From assembly GCA_016801885.1 (NCBI GenBank), contig CM028883.1, positions 26,702,643 to 26,766,642 of the forward strand: 64,000 bases of DNA, given 5' to 3'. Shown piece after piece: positions 51,080-62,590 of the stretch. The stretch is from Toxotes chatareus (Eukaryota; Chordata; Actinopteri; Toxotidae). The position numbers were made by a program, and so were the translations under genes. Below the pieces are notes generated by a model, which worked only from the letters and a program-made list of their open reading frames with translations, searched no databases and had not been told where the DNA came from. Each line of letters opens with the position of its first letter. Within the stretch, counting starts at the first letter, position 1.

Positions 51080-52440
51080 TAATAACCTAACCCGTGGGGC
51101 AACACACACCACAGGCATCCGAGACCAGGTCACTGGAACCAGTCCCACCAGCTGAGGGCCCCTCTTCACCTGCACCTGGCTGGTTCAGCAGGTAATCAAC
51201 ACCAAGCAAAACAGACATGCACACTCACACACACATTATTAGTTGTGTCCTAAGTATTCAGATAAAGGTTCATTTTAATTTTTATGTTCTGTATCTGTAT
51301 CATGTTATGATCAGCTCAGTGTTGGGTTTTCTTTTGCAGTGGGAACAGTAAAAAAAAAAAAAAATAAAGTCTCATTTAACTGACCACTGAAAACCCACAG
51401 TATTATATATCTTATACAGCCAAATATTAATGAGACACACCAGTGTGTGTGTGGCAGGTGGCCTGAAGGTTGGCACAAATGTCCAGCCAGACACCTTCAG
51501 GCTGTTGGTGGTGATACAGTGGGCAGTATCCTTGGAGGATTTATTGCATAAATAACACTAAAGATTACTTACAACACAGCCAAACTAATGAATAGACGCT
51601 GTACACACAGTGGCTACTGCCTCACAGAGGCTGGTGTTTACCGCAGGACACAGGGTCCTCACAGAGGATGGAGCAGTAGAAGTGCCGGGGGTCATCCCAG
51701 CCACTAAATTGGGCTTCAGTGAGGCAGATTGTGACCCACCAAAGTGTTATTTAGTGAACTGGAAGGGGAAAAAAGAGTTAATGTCATGATTCAACACATA
51801 CAAAATGATCCATACAAAAACATTAATTACTGCAAAAAAACACTCACCATCAACAAACTCACCAGGGGCCGAGTCTGAGGCCACAGACTGCAGGGCTTTA
51901 ACAGGAGTCTGAGTGGCAGGCTGCTAAAACAACCTCATTACTACATGTGATGTAACAGCTACAGCATAAGAGCAATGCAACTGATATGTGATGCAAGATT
52001 AATGGTGAGATGTTATTTTTAAATAGATCTCCACAGTGTGGAATCCACAGTGACAGGCCATGGACCGTCCAAAGACGGTGGTTTGTCCACAGGTCATCAT
52101 GGGGGGATTTCTCCATCTGAAACAACCAGAACTGTTATTCAGCCTGACGTGACTCCCTCAGAGTACAGTCCATTCTCTTTTTTTAATTATTTACATTATC
52201 CTGTTGCCCATTTTTCATCAGGTGAACTGCATACCAATGACTGTCATAAGTAATAGGTACACATTTTACTATACTTTACCTTCTGATAGAGATCACACCA
52301 CTTTCTCTGCCTTAGGGCTGGTCTATTGCCTCCTGCAGAATGCTAAACCCCAGTGATAGCAAGAGCCCTCAGTCTCACCATCAGGGCCTTGAGCCTTGTG
52401 GCTTTGTGAGCCTTCTGTGGTTTAGATAAGAAGATAATTT
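51080..52440 (-). other. Possible eroded exon chain, product unknown
   Basis: On the minus strand several short open blocks sit next to plausible splice signals. One at about 52290-52412 ends LRQRKWCDLYQK at a GTAAAG donor but contains an in-frame stop. Another begins after a TTTCAG at about 52120 with MEKSPHDDLWTNHRLW. A third around 51855-51922 (PATQTPVKALQSVASDSAPG) ends at GTGAGT, and a fourth near 51600-51757 follows a pyrimidine-rich CCAG. They could be remnants of a host gene or of a transposon-encoded DNA-binding protein. The hAT element sits at the lower-coordinate edge of this region. Evidence is weak. Confidence 0.2.
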
Positions 52441-53019
52441 GGAAATAACAATGTGAATAATAACAATAGCTACAACTATTGCAGCATAGACTTATACTTA
52501 TAGACATATACTGTTAGTTAAACAAACTACACTGATAACTTTTTTTTGCATTCTGATACAGTAATAACATGGATATCTACAACCATTAACAGCTGATCAT
52601 TCTGATCTAAGCTTTAAGTGGGTTAAACTCCATTATTTTGTGGAAGTAATTTTAATTAATGTCATCAGCAAAGAAGCTCAGTAACTAGTGTATATTTACA
52701 GTAAAACTTGTTTTCGGTTTATAAGCAAACCCAAACATACATGTAACAATACACTGTGACACTGCAGCACATGAACACACTCAATTTTATTAGGCAAATT
52801 ACAATAGTAAGTATGCTGTATGCTGGCGATTGCTAACTGTGCTGACTGAAGGTACTGTATAACAAAGTGACACACAACAAAATGACAGTGACTTTGTATG
52901 ACAGATGGAAATATAATGTATATGACTATTTAAGATGGAAAAAAAAGATTAAATTGTTACTTACATCTGACAAATGGAAGCAGAAAAATAATGGCAATTT
53001 GAGCACCGTTCTCTTGAAG

Positions 53020-53058
53020 CTCTTTTTAGACTGTTGTCCCACAACAGTCTAAAAAGAG
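53020..53058. repeat. Perfect 18-bp hairpin with CCC loop
   Basis: The arm 53020-53037 (ctctttttagactgttgt) is perfectly inverted at 53041-53058 around a three-base CCC loop. A perfect 18-bp fold-back is unlikely by chance and suggests a recent palindrome-forming event or small element. No gene is adjacent. Confidence 0.85.
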
Positions 53059-54576
53059 GGGGACTTTGGTCACTTTGAACCACACCATTTGGGACGGACC
53101 ATACAGGCTATTTTCAAATATGTATTGATTAGGCTATTAATTCACACTAAATATCACCGTCTTTGGATAATCAAACAAGACCTTTATTTATGTAGCCTAT
53201 GCATACATCTGTCTACTTACAATACCAGCATGGCTTGAAACACCAAATGAGGGAATATCTTTGGGAGAATGGTGTTCATCCCTCCAGTAGAGTGCAGACA
53301 ATTGGACAATCAATGCTAGGGAGCATTGAAGCCAACACCTTAATAAGACACTTTTTGTAGGTCTTTCCTTTAATCCATCACCCATTTGTACGTGAGATAG
53401 CTGCCTGATAACCCAATGGATGAAGCTACATTACATCTTGACTCACATCTCTGGTGTGCTGCCAGTGTACACACCTTCACACTGTAAACAATACTACTGA
53501 GCAAAGACCTTCTCTGCAAATTTCTTCTGAGGGAATAAAGTTTATATAATGTTCCACTGGCCAACTGATGCAGTAGCCCACAGGGATTTGTCCCAGTATG
53601 CCCAATGGCCAGTCTGACTGAGGCCCAGAGGAAGGGGGAGGAGGAACCAGAGTGCATTTCCTTGTTTCTTGTGATAGGGATGGACACCCCACCTTTCTGC
53701 TACCCCATATTTGTTTGGAGCATGATTTCGACAGTTGGCCTAGTCTTAGTCATTGCCCCTTCGAGGCCAGCAGTTTTCAAAACTGATTTTTAAAAGTTTT
53801 TAAACACATGAAAATCTTTCTGAACAGCATTGAAACAGTCTTGTCAATTACTTGGCTTAAATATCCAAAAATCCCCACCATCACAAATCACACACAGTTT
53901 TCAGTTCAGAGCCAGTAGGCTGTGTGTCAGCAGCGTAATCTTTACTTGTGAGGGAGGACTTCTCCATGCTGCAGTGAACTGATGGTATTCGTGACCGAAC
54001 GAAGCGGCTGCTCTGCTCCCCTTTCCTGGGGAGGAGAAAGCAGGATGGATGTGATTTTTGATGTAAATGTGAGAACCACTGAGGGAGAGAGGCGAAGCAT
54101 TGACATTCAGCTTGAGGTGCGGCCGAGCCCCATTCTCCAAACCTTGATGTTGACCCTACGACCTTGCAGTGAAAATCATTTGGCAGCTCCTCTGACCTCT
54201 AGCAGTATGCACGCACCACACACACCAACAGCTGAATTACAACTGCGGAATTTTTTACCCCCTGACTCCAACTTTCTGCTGCTTCCATTTTCATACTATA
54301 TCACAAGCTTGATAAACAGTCACAGTGTGCAATCTGTTCCAAATCAGACCTATTCCCCTGACAATTCCCTTTAATGCAGCCTGTAATTATTATCTTAACT
54401 GCCATCATATTTATTTTATAAAGACAAACCATCGAATCAAAGGCTACTTTATCAAGACTGGTTCGTCAGAATTAATTTAATTTTCTCTCAGGTTCAGATT
54501 TTGTCTGAGTTAATCTGATATTCTTGTGCACATATGTACACCCAAAGGCATAATAATAATCTATCTATATCATTAT

Positions 54577-54596
54577 TATATATATATATATATATA
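54577..54596. repeat. (TA)n tract
   Basis: About ten TA units within an AT-rich zone. Confidence 0.85.
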
Positions 54597-56824
54597 CACA
54601 CCATATAAAAAATATATATACAATAACACTATACACTATATATATACATATATCTCAAATTCGTTTCTGTCTCTGATTTATAAAATCAACTTTGAAGCAC
54701 TGTTTTGATGATACTTTAAACTTCCTCCGAGATATCTGAACATCAAATTAAACATCTCAGTCAGTCAGTCATCGAGTAAGTGTAATGTGATGAAGTGTCA
54801 CAGGCCACACACACATACTCCACACTTCTGCAAAAGTCAAAAAGGGGTCACGTCTATGTGCCAGGGACAGAAATGACACAACAGTGTGCTAAACACAATA
54901 TGTCTGCATGTTGAAGGAGCTGGTAGAATACGGTGCTATGAGGGAATGGACGTGGCTCTTTTGAATTATACATGAAGCAGAAGGAACTAAATCAACTGTG
55001 TGAAGTATTGTTGTGGCATGAATAAATGGTGCATAATTGATACAGGCTCTCTTACATTATGCATCCCTGTTCGCTAATCTGCATGTGGAGTTATGACGCA
55101 AAGCAGGTCAGGGGATCTGAGGGATACAGTGTCACTGATCTAATGATCCACGCTCTTTATGTAAATGCACACTGCCGGCGCCACCAGGCTTACATATATC
55201 AGTGCAACCGCCGGTACAAACTACAAGAACCAGCGTTGGTTTTACCAATAAGCCTGCTCCATGCACAGGTCTGCACAACACATAGTTGAGAGTTGGAAGG
55301 TGTGTGGGTCATCTCCCGTGCAATTAACAGTAACCCATTACACTCTTTTCTGTGTAGGTTCATAGAGAGGTTCATGCACAGAAAGGTAATGCCTACATTT
55401 CAGCCTCTATCTATAAAATAGTGAATATGCAAACTCAGTCAATAAAAACCTGACAAAAATACTCCTATCAGAATTCTTATCTGTCAAATCACAAACATGA
55501 GATCACAGAAATGTGAGAAGGCTGGCTGCAATAACACACATATACTGTTCTGAGTTGCAGCTGCATGTTTGAGCAGGTGTCGGTGTCATATTCACTGAAA
55601 GTTCAGAGGAGCTGAGCCCCCATACACCTTAAAATGCTCTTTTCAAAAATCATATGTCTATTTTTGCCTTCCTGACAGATGGCTGCCATTGGGGGGGGGA
55701 GTCATGTGAGTTTCCTTAACAGCACCACTGAGAGCAGAGTAATTAAATATATATATTATTTTGAAAGAAATTATTCTGAATATTAATAAAATCCAGCTGG
55801 TCACTGTGACCCCCCTGACAGTTTCCTGTACCCTCAACCTCTGGACATTAAATCTAAAGATACTGAAACACTAAAGACAGATTTGGGTATAAATGTACAT
55901 TATATAGCATAATTCCTAGCACTGCTTGTGTTGAATGTTATTCCCTTCACTTCTACACTAACACATCCACTTTTGTTTTCGTAACATCCTTCATTTGCTT
56001 GTGGTGGTGTCCTTGTTGCTTATTACAGTTACTGTGTTTTCATTAACCAACTAATTTGTCCTTTATTCATTCAAAGGAAGTAGTTACTAATGCAGACCAT
56101 TCCCAGTAAACTTAGAAGTGTTTGTGAAGTTATTTGAGCAAGACTCTTCAGCCATGATAGTGACTCTGTGAGGCTGTAGTTAGCTACTGTGGTGTTTAGA
56201 GCAAAATGCTGACACAATGAGGTGGGTTAGGCCTGTACCAGGCGGTTTTCCTGAATGGGACAACATGTGTCACCCAGCCTTACTGTCCTCCAGACCTGGT
56301 TTGGGTGGATGCAGGTGGGAGGCTGTCCAGCTGTGGTGACAGCTACTAGCAAGTTGCTACTAGCAATGGAAATTACATACAATACCAACATTTAAACATT
56401 ATTTAAGCTAGTTGTTGCAAGGGGTACAAAACACAAATTGCTAAGATGCAGGTGTTTAACGGACACAGACAACAACTAATTATCATATTAGGGTACAGCA
56501 GTACACTGGCAAACACAAAGTACAACTGAGGCTGATGGAAGTTTTTGGTCACAAAGTGAAATATTTTACTATTTAAAATTTTGACCAAACATTTGAAAAA
56601 AAAAATAAAAATCAGAGGCTCACCAAAGTGATTACAATTCATCCTGTGGGGGAAACATGGATGTCTCCACTACGTTCCATAGCAATCTATCAAATTGTTG
56701 TTCCAAAACTGTTCAGTAAATGTTCCAAAAAACACTGAGCCTTTGGTGGTGAGAAGAACTCAGGGATTCACAAGAATCATTAAAATACAGATTGGGATCA
56801 ACAAACCCAGCTAGCCAAATTGTA

Positions 56825-57110
56825 TCAGTCCACATGTGGCCCAAATTGCACATGCCAGAAAAAAACAAAAACAAACACTCATTCTTGGTAGACCAGTTCG
56901 GCAGAGTCTTGGCTGTGAGGTACAGCTGCAGCATGGCCCAGTAAGTTCTGGACAGAGTCTGGCAAAGAGCCGAGTGATACAGCTGAAGTGCGGTCCAACT
57001 GGTGGCACATTTGAGTCTGGCAACCTGCAGCTAAGCCTGAAGTACACCACAGGTGCCAGACTACCAGTTCTGGCATTCGGCCAAAAGGGCTTATTTGGTT
57101 CATTTCCATC
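56825..57110. repeat. Possible interspersed repeat (tggccca words)
   Basis: The stretch repeats words such as ccacatgtggccc, tgccagac, agttctggcattcggcc and ggtggcaca, and gives long overlapping frames on both strands. This pattern is typical of GC-richer fish MITE-type repeats. No termini were identified. Confidence 0.35.
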
Positions 57111-57639
57111 TGCTTCCTCCAAACTGTCAACCCCTCACTCAGGTGCAGGTTGGAATCAGGTTACATGTAGAAAGGACTGCTATTTTACAGAATGACACAT
57201 AATTTGCACCAGTATTCACCTTCTCGTAGACAAACAGGAAGGAGTGAACCAGCAAACATGAAGCAAGAGTCCAGAAAAATGAGTGAAACAAAATGAACTT
57301 GAGCTGCTAGTGAAGAAATGTGAAAATTACCTAAACTGGAGCAGTAAGTGAAGTTAAAGTGAAAACTTTGAAGTTAAAGTGAAAACTGAAGGTAAAAGAA
57401 CAACGGCAGCTTTGCATGAACTTTAAAATACTGAGAAATTCGAATCACACAACATTCACAAATATAATATATAATCACAATATAATAACAAATATTTAAT
57501 AGTTGAAAGCAAACTAAATATAAGGCTTAAATGCCACATGGGTTATTCATGTGCCCACAGACAGTTAAGTCTGGAAATATGCATCACTCCTAAAGCTAGA
57601 AACCAGAGAGAAACCTCAACCTCGACGCAGGACTCAATA

Positions 57640-57886
57640 TCTTGTATGTTTACACGGACCTCATTCAGTATCAAACGGTGGGCGATAGTTACTGGTCAAC
57701 ATCAAAGGGGATTTTGGAGACACGGTGAGCATCAGGTATCATACTGTACATTATGTACCGGTGTCAAAAAGGTAGATCAAAAATATCCACATCAAGATCA
57801 AAACGGATCGCAACAAGCACGTAGACTTTGTTTACGGCAAGACAATGATCAAGCTACACTTTAAACCGGCTACATTTCAGCATTGA
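57640..57886 (+). pseudogene. Maverick/adintovirus-like capsid-gene tail
   Basis: The plus strand reads YVYTDLIQYQTVGDSY near 57.65 kb. After a frameshift it reads HYVPVSKR, then IKIKTDRN and FVYGKTMIKLHFKP just before a TGA at about 57886. I recognise this pattern (DIxQxQxVGDxY ... PHYVPV ... GKxxVKLHF) as the end of a protein common in Maverick/Polinton elements of fish and worms, thought to be a virion structural protein. The frame is broken by a stop after HYVPVSKR and by at least one shift, and the upstream part is missing. Its strand is opposite to, and convergent with, the ATPase and polymerase that follow, which fits a virus-like gene layout. Function is inferred from memory only. Confidence 0.5.
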
Positions 57887-58062
57887 ATGCCTTCTCTATA
57901 TAACTATTCTGCCCGATACAGCCCTTGTTCAGTATCAATCGGACGGCGACTGACCCACTCCAGCGACGCTTTCCTGCCCCACAACTCCACTTCCTCCGAG
58001 ATATCTCCGAGTCATTTGTTGGGGAAAAGTTGATCCATCCAGAAGGTTTTTTCAGTCTTTTT

Positions 58063-58616
58063 TCAGTCGACTAAATAGCTGTGGGGGTCTTTGACGGCAT
58101 CTTCAAAACTTTCCAGAAAAAAGGCTAATACATTCACCTGTAATTTATCCCAAGAATTTTTAAAGAGCACCATATAATTACTGTTCAGACTGATGGTGCG
58201 GCTGTATTTGACTTGATGAAATACATTTTGAGTGAGCATCATGACGCTCATATGTTTATGATGTCTGTACTGCGTGAAAATTCTAACCACTTCGGGATGG
58301 TCAGAGGCCTGAAAAATAACATCGTCCAGAATAATCAAGTGACTCTGCTCACTTGTCATCTTCAAAAGACTTAGGCAGGCCTTCTACAAATTTAATATTT
58401 TTTATTCATCTTTTGCAGTTCAGCATACATAGATTGAAATGAAGTATAAATCCACACCACATTTTCAGGTACAATATTCACAACATCTTTTAAATTTTCC
58501 AAAACACTTTTTACAAAATAGGTTTTCCCACAACCACTGAGTCCCACCACCAGACATGAAAAAGGTGCAGTAAGTCTAGGATTAAAGTCAATTTCCTCCA
58601 TCACAAACTCCATCAT
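58063..58616 (-). pseudogene. FtsK/A32-like DNA-packaging ATPase, frameshifted
   Basis: Two consecutive minus-strand frames make up one P-loop ATPase. The first (58392-58616) starts MMEFVMEEIDFNPRLTAPFS and carries Walker A GLSGCGKT at 58544-58521. The second (58063-58365) carries Walker B LIILDD at 58338-58321, then LTQNVFHQ and RTISLNSNYMVLFKN, the sensor and arginine-finger region of the FtsK-HerA packaging ATPases found in Mavericks, adintoviruses and virophages. About 185 residues is somewhat short. A frameshift between 58365 and 58392 is the main visible lesion, and the key ATPase motifs are intact. The start lies about 10 bp from the end of the preceding polymerase remnant, as expected for adjacent genes. 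Confidence 0.75.
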
Positions 58617-58619
58617 ATG

Positions 58620-61290
58620 ATCGATTCATTTAAAAATATCCAAATATCCATATCCGCTAAACAGATGTCTTTTGTCGTACACCACTCTAAACCTTTTATG
58701 AAATGCGGAATGTTTCAAGAGCAGTCTCTTTTTATCCTGAACAATGTTGTGCTGAGGGATTTCAATCACCCTCTTCCTCTCCCTAGACTCATCCAAATAA
58801 CCTTCCACCAGCTCCTTAACACCATCAAAGTTGACGCTCTCAGCACTCTCGGGTCTGAGTGATACCCTTGATGCACATCACTACCTTTTTACTGTTTCTA
58901 GTTTGGTAGGCGTTACTTTTGGGACCAGTGACGGCGTATTCTTGAATGCTATCACCTCCCAGCTTATCTGTCAAATCCTCCAGATAATGACCAAGTTCCA
59001 AGGGGGACTCTCACCTAATAAATCACACTGTATGTATCAGTATAAAGGACCCTGTCTCCTAACTGTTGCAGATATTCCTACAACTTGAGACGGGCGTATG
59101 CGGTGGTGAAGGCGGCGATGAAAATCGCTGGGAGGTACGACGCATTGCTCATCGCTATTTCGACTGAACCATAGCGGTTTTGTCACCGAGGAAGGAAAAG
59201 TACTTGACTTGACACTGTCCTGAAAACATGGAGTGGAAAAACTGCTCCGGGCCACTGACTATCTCGATTCTAGTCACATTAGTTCTCTGCACAAACTTGC
59301 CCCAGAAACTGTTGAGGCAGAGCTTAGACACCGGTCTCCTGGTGGGGTTCGATTCGATTTTGCTGACGTCCAATTGGATGCCTTGATGGGGCCAATAGTC
59401 TCTGATGTACTTTTCCCTGCTTTCCTCATTGCACACCTCTGGAGGGTACCCCGAAGCCTCCTGCTTTCCTTTCAGAAAAGCGTGTATGTACTCGACAAAG
59501 ATGGAATCACTGCGTCTGTCAAAGTGCCACACCTTGTCTGCAACTCTGTAACTCTGTACTTTGCATACAATGGTTGGATGGAAGCGCAGGTCCTGCCTCT
59601 GTAAAGAGTTTGACAAGGGGAGAGAGGTTCAGGGGCTCGAAAGTGCTCAAGAAATGTCTTCATCCCAGAATGAGAGTGCTTCATCTCTGACCATTCGTGC
59701 TCTCTCATGACGATCATACAGACGCCTTAAACGGTTTTTAGTCTTTGTAATTTCTCGCAGGTAGCTTCATGCAACGCTTCATATGGGGCTCCTGTCAAAG
59801 GGCACGTCTCATGAGGCTGAACGCAGGTAGGACAACCATGATAAAAGCACCCCAGAAACTCCCACGCGTACTTGGGTGAAGGTATGGGATTTAGGTGGCA
59901 GGAAATTGGTAAGAAAAACTTTCATGCAGGCAGAGGCGATAGTCACACTGCTGAAAGGGTTCACTCCCGTATCGCTGAGAAACTAGTTCCTGAATCTGGC
60001 ACAACCCTCTAAGAGAATACTGACATTGTTTTTGACAATAGTGCAGAGCTTCCTTTTTAAAGTGAAAGATGCCCTGAGAAGCTGTTTCATACCAACTGTT
60101 AAACTCTGCTCGCTGATGCGCTGTCATGCGTTCTACTCCGTAATCATTGGGTGGTGGGTAGGGTCCGACGTATCTTAGGCGCTCCTTTGAGCTGAACCTG
60201 TGAGGTAAGTATCCCTTGCTCTGATTGCTAAAACCTACTTTTTCCCCACAGACGTGACATGTCTTCAGAGGACAGGTGTGAGACTTTTACTAGCGGGAAC
60301 AGTGTACAGATTTTTGCAATCCCTGCGTTTTTTAATCATATTGCAAGTACTGATGTGCTTCACCCCTCCGCTGAAGCTCTTTGTGTCTGGAAAAGCACAA
60401 ACACCTGAGATCCTCTCCAACTGGACAGACGTTGCGGCAGACGGGGCAGTAGCCTAGGCAACGGTGCGTGTGAGAGTTTTCAAAGGTCTTGTAGCAATAC
60501 TGACAAATGTGTCTAGCACACAGAAAACCTTTCCGATTTTGCATGCTGTAGTAATGATTTTGGAATAAAAGCAAAAACAGAATTTGAACATTCAGAAAAG
60601 TCAGTCTCAAATTGAGAGAGAGGGCGGTCGTCTGTAGTTCTGTGAAAGATCACAATTTTACATTTGAAAATATTTTCAAATTTTCCAACGTTGCTAAAGG
60701 TCACAGGCATCTGTTCGCTCAGACCTGTGAGATGCTGCAACTCTCTCCCTCATTCTACAGTTTTGTTGACAATGAACCCGGGGTTTGTGAGGTAAGCAGT
60801 CTAAAGTTTTGTGCAGTTTTCGTTTCACACCCCCTGCTGGGATTTCTCACCACCTGGACGATTAATTCCAGGTTATCGTCTGAGGCGATATCTGCATTGG
60901 ACTGTACTAACCTTTCTAGCAGACCCTCAAAGATGGGAAGGATGGCATCCCCACTTTAGTCGACAGTCACGGAAACATGTTGATGCATGCTTTCTCCTTT
61001 CAACTCTAGCTAGATCACATCATTTTGTTTAGCATTTCATTTTGCTTCCTCCGCCAGATCTTGGAGGATGCTCATAACATCTATGTAAAATTGAGCGAGA
61101 TTGGGTACATTTTCATGAGGAGGGACAGCAAAGGTACGTCTTATTTCTACATTGTTAAAGCGGACAATTGGGAAGTGGACAGAGGGGAGGAATTGGCGGG
61201 GATTCTAAAATTTCCCCCTTGGTGCTCTGGAACAGGGTCTGTATCTGACGATGAGGGTACTGGCGATGCTGCTTGAGCATCGTTGAAGGG
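58620..61290 (-). pseudogene. Protein-primed DNA polymerase B remnant (Maverick)
   Basis: Minus-strand frames at 60332-60610, 60513-60740, 59891-60127, 59155-59717, 59037-59255 and 58626-58808 hold successive parts of a family-B polymerase. They include a cysteine-rich zinc-binding-like segment (CARHICQYCYKTF ... CPVCRNVC), motif B as KLCLNSFWGKF (59325-59293), a motif C region reading YTDTYS at 59044-59027, where the family has YxDTDS, and the terminal RVVYDKRHLF-type block near 58.67 kb. In this family the enzyme replicates the element from a protein primer. The frame is broken many times and the second catalytic Asp of motif C is Tyr, so it is inactive. The ATPase follows immediately on the same strand. 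The assignment to Maverick/Polinton (adintovirus-like) rests on this gene pair. Confidence 0.75.
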
Positions 61291-61299
61291 TGAGCTAGG

Positions 61300-61720
61300 G
61301 GAGGTGAGGCTTTGAAGAGCATTTTCTAAGGGCTGAAAATAATGTTCTGGGTCTGGAGGGTTTGCTGCCCCTGATAAAAAAAAAAAAAAAAAAACAAAAC
61401 ACTGTAGAGCAAGGGCTGAAAGTTATTCTCTGCACCTGAATTCTCTGCACCAGAATTTTTAACATTTATTTCAACAGGAAAAACAGGTGGAAGGTTATTC
61501 AATTCTTCTCCAGTTTCTTCTAACTCATCAGGGAGTGCTATGAACTCTTCATTAATTTCTCTTTTTAAAACACAGAGTGGAAGTGGAATGCAGAGTTATA
61601 GATAGATATTGATAGTCACCACTGTGGGAGGCATTCTATGATCCCTGTTTGACCTCCGATGCCGAGAATGGTGGAAGCGGGAACCGGAACCGGAATTATA
61701 AGGCTGAAAACCTCTTTTAA
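61300..61720 (-). other. Possible 5' coding part of the polymerase gene
   Basis: Between the polymerase body and the exon chain upstream, the minus strand holds open acidic segments (for example LPDELEETGEELNNLP) and two similar short motifs, NNFQPLL and HYFQPLE. An A run at 61379-61394 interrupts it. It is probably coding in origin but no domain is recognised. Confidence 0.35.
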
Positions 61721-61721
61721 A

Positions 61722-61804
61722 TCATATGGGTTCCCAGGTCTTCAACCGTTTGTCTGATGTATCACCCACAGGCTGCTGATTGGCTGGACAGGCAGGCTGA
61801 GGCT
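61722..61804 (-). CDS. Candidate exon D, repeat-type, ends in TGA
   Basis: On the minus strand it follows a TTTACAG acceptor and enters in phase 1, reading PQPACPANQQPVGDTSDKR and on to a TGA at 61722. The GDTSD motif is shared with the two homologous exons upstream, where it reads RDTSD and RDTTD. The frame stays open after the TGA for about 40 codons, so the stop may be a mutation. Confidence 0.4.
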
Positions 61805-61856
61805 CTGTAAACATACGCACAAATAATAATATTATTTATTATTTTAAACGTTCAAA

Positions 61857-62182
61857 AAAAAAAAAAAAAAAAAAAAAAAACTCATGACTCCTCTTTGTTC
61901 AAAGACTTAGTATTTTTTAAATCTAAAATTTTTGTTTCTGGTAAAACAAGAAAGAGACTTACCCATTACATCCAGAACATCTGAGGTGTCTCTCACCGGT
62001 GGGATGTTTTCAGGAGATAAATCCTTAGGATGGGCAGGTTGAAGTTCTGTAGACACACAAATAATAATAATAATATTTATTTATTATTTTAAACATTCAA
62101 AAACAAAACGAAAAAAAAAAAAAAACTTCAAGACTCCTGTTTGCTCAAAGACCAGGTAAAGTTTTTTTTTTTTTTTTTTTTA
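61857..62182. repeat. Poly-A/T runs in duplicated introns
   Basis: An A run (61855-61880) and T run (62162-62181) sit at corresponding places of the duplicated exon-intron units, beside matching aataataat words. Confidence 0.7.
61963..62046 (-). CDS. Candidate exon C, 84-bp module
   Basis: It is 84 bp long, bounded by a TCTACAG acceptor and an ATGG/GTAAGTC donor, phase 1 at both ends, and open throughout, with the motifs LQPAHPKDLSPEN and RDTSDVLDVM. It is a clear duplicate of the exon at 62222-62305, including intron flanks (shared ggtaaaacaagaaagagac downstream). Phase symmetry lets such exons multiply without breaking the frame. Confidence 0.5.
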
Positions 62183-62221
62183 TCTAATTTTTATTTTTGG
62201 TAAAACAAGAAAGAGACTTAC

Positions 62222-62305
62222 CCATTGCATCCAGAACATCAGTGGTGTCTCTAATCAATGGGGTGTTTCCAGGAGACAAATCCTTAAGAGGGGGAGGGTG
62301 AAGTT
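62222..62305 (-). CDS. Candidate exon B, 84-bp module
   Basis: It has the same structure as the exon at 61963-62046: a TCCACAG acceptor, 84 bp, phase 1 in and out, and a GTAAGTC donor. It reads LHPPPLKDLSPGN and RDTTDVLDAM. Start-to-start distance to the next module is about 259 bp, including T-rich or A-rich intron runs, so a unit of exon plus intron was duplicated. Confidence 0.5.
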
Positions 62306-62590
62306 CTGTGGACATGCACGCACACACATAAAAATAATTGAATAACTAAATATAAATGTACATTCCTATGTTTACCATCATTTATTTGTTCATTTACTTT
62401 TTAAAATAAATATATACGAGGAAATTACTCTTTAAACATATTGTCATTATGACTATGCCCCCTCGCTTGACCTCACTTCCTATCCGGTCTTCATTTCAAA
62501 GTTTGACTGCGGTAGAAACGAGGAGGCGATCTGTAAGCAGTGTTTCTTCTAGTTTTGTTTTTGGGAAAAAAAATAAAGCCAAAGACTCAC

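Larger units (their letters stand above)
52445..57635. other. Non-coding stretch
   Basis: No convincing gene. It holds a perfect hairpin at 53020-53058 and a TA-rich tract at 54577-54596. A probable interspersed repeat built of tggccca/tgccaga words lies near 56.8-57.1 kb, and a 20-bp direct repeat at 57350-57387. Minus frames at 53.2-53.7 kb (62 to 105 codons) are not recognisable. Confidence 0.5.

Noticed and set aside
53370..53687. 105-codon minus frame as a possible Harbinger nuclease
   Set aside because: I looked for HARBI1-type catalytic motifs in all frames and saw none.
54001..54374. 130-codon plus frame
   Set aside because: Isolated, no recognised domain, no splice-supported neighbours; the second half is compositionally ordinary.
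57538..57864. 108-codon plus-strand frame
   Set aside because: It is the out-of-frame shadow of the decayed capsid-type tail, whose motifs appear in the other two plus frames.
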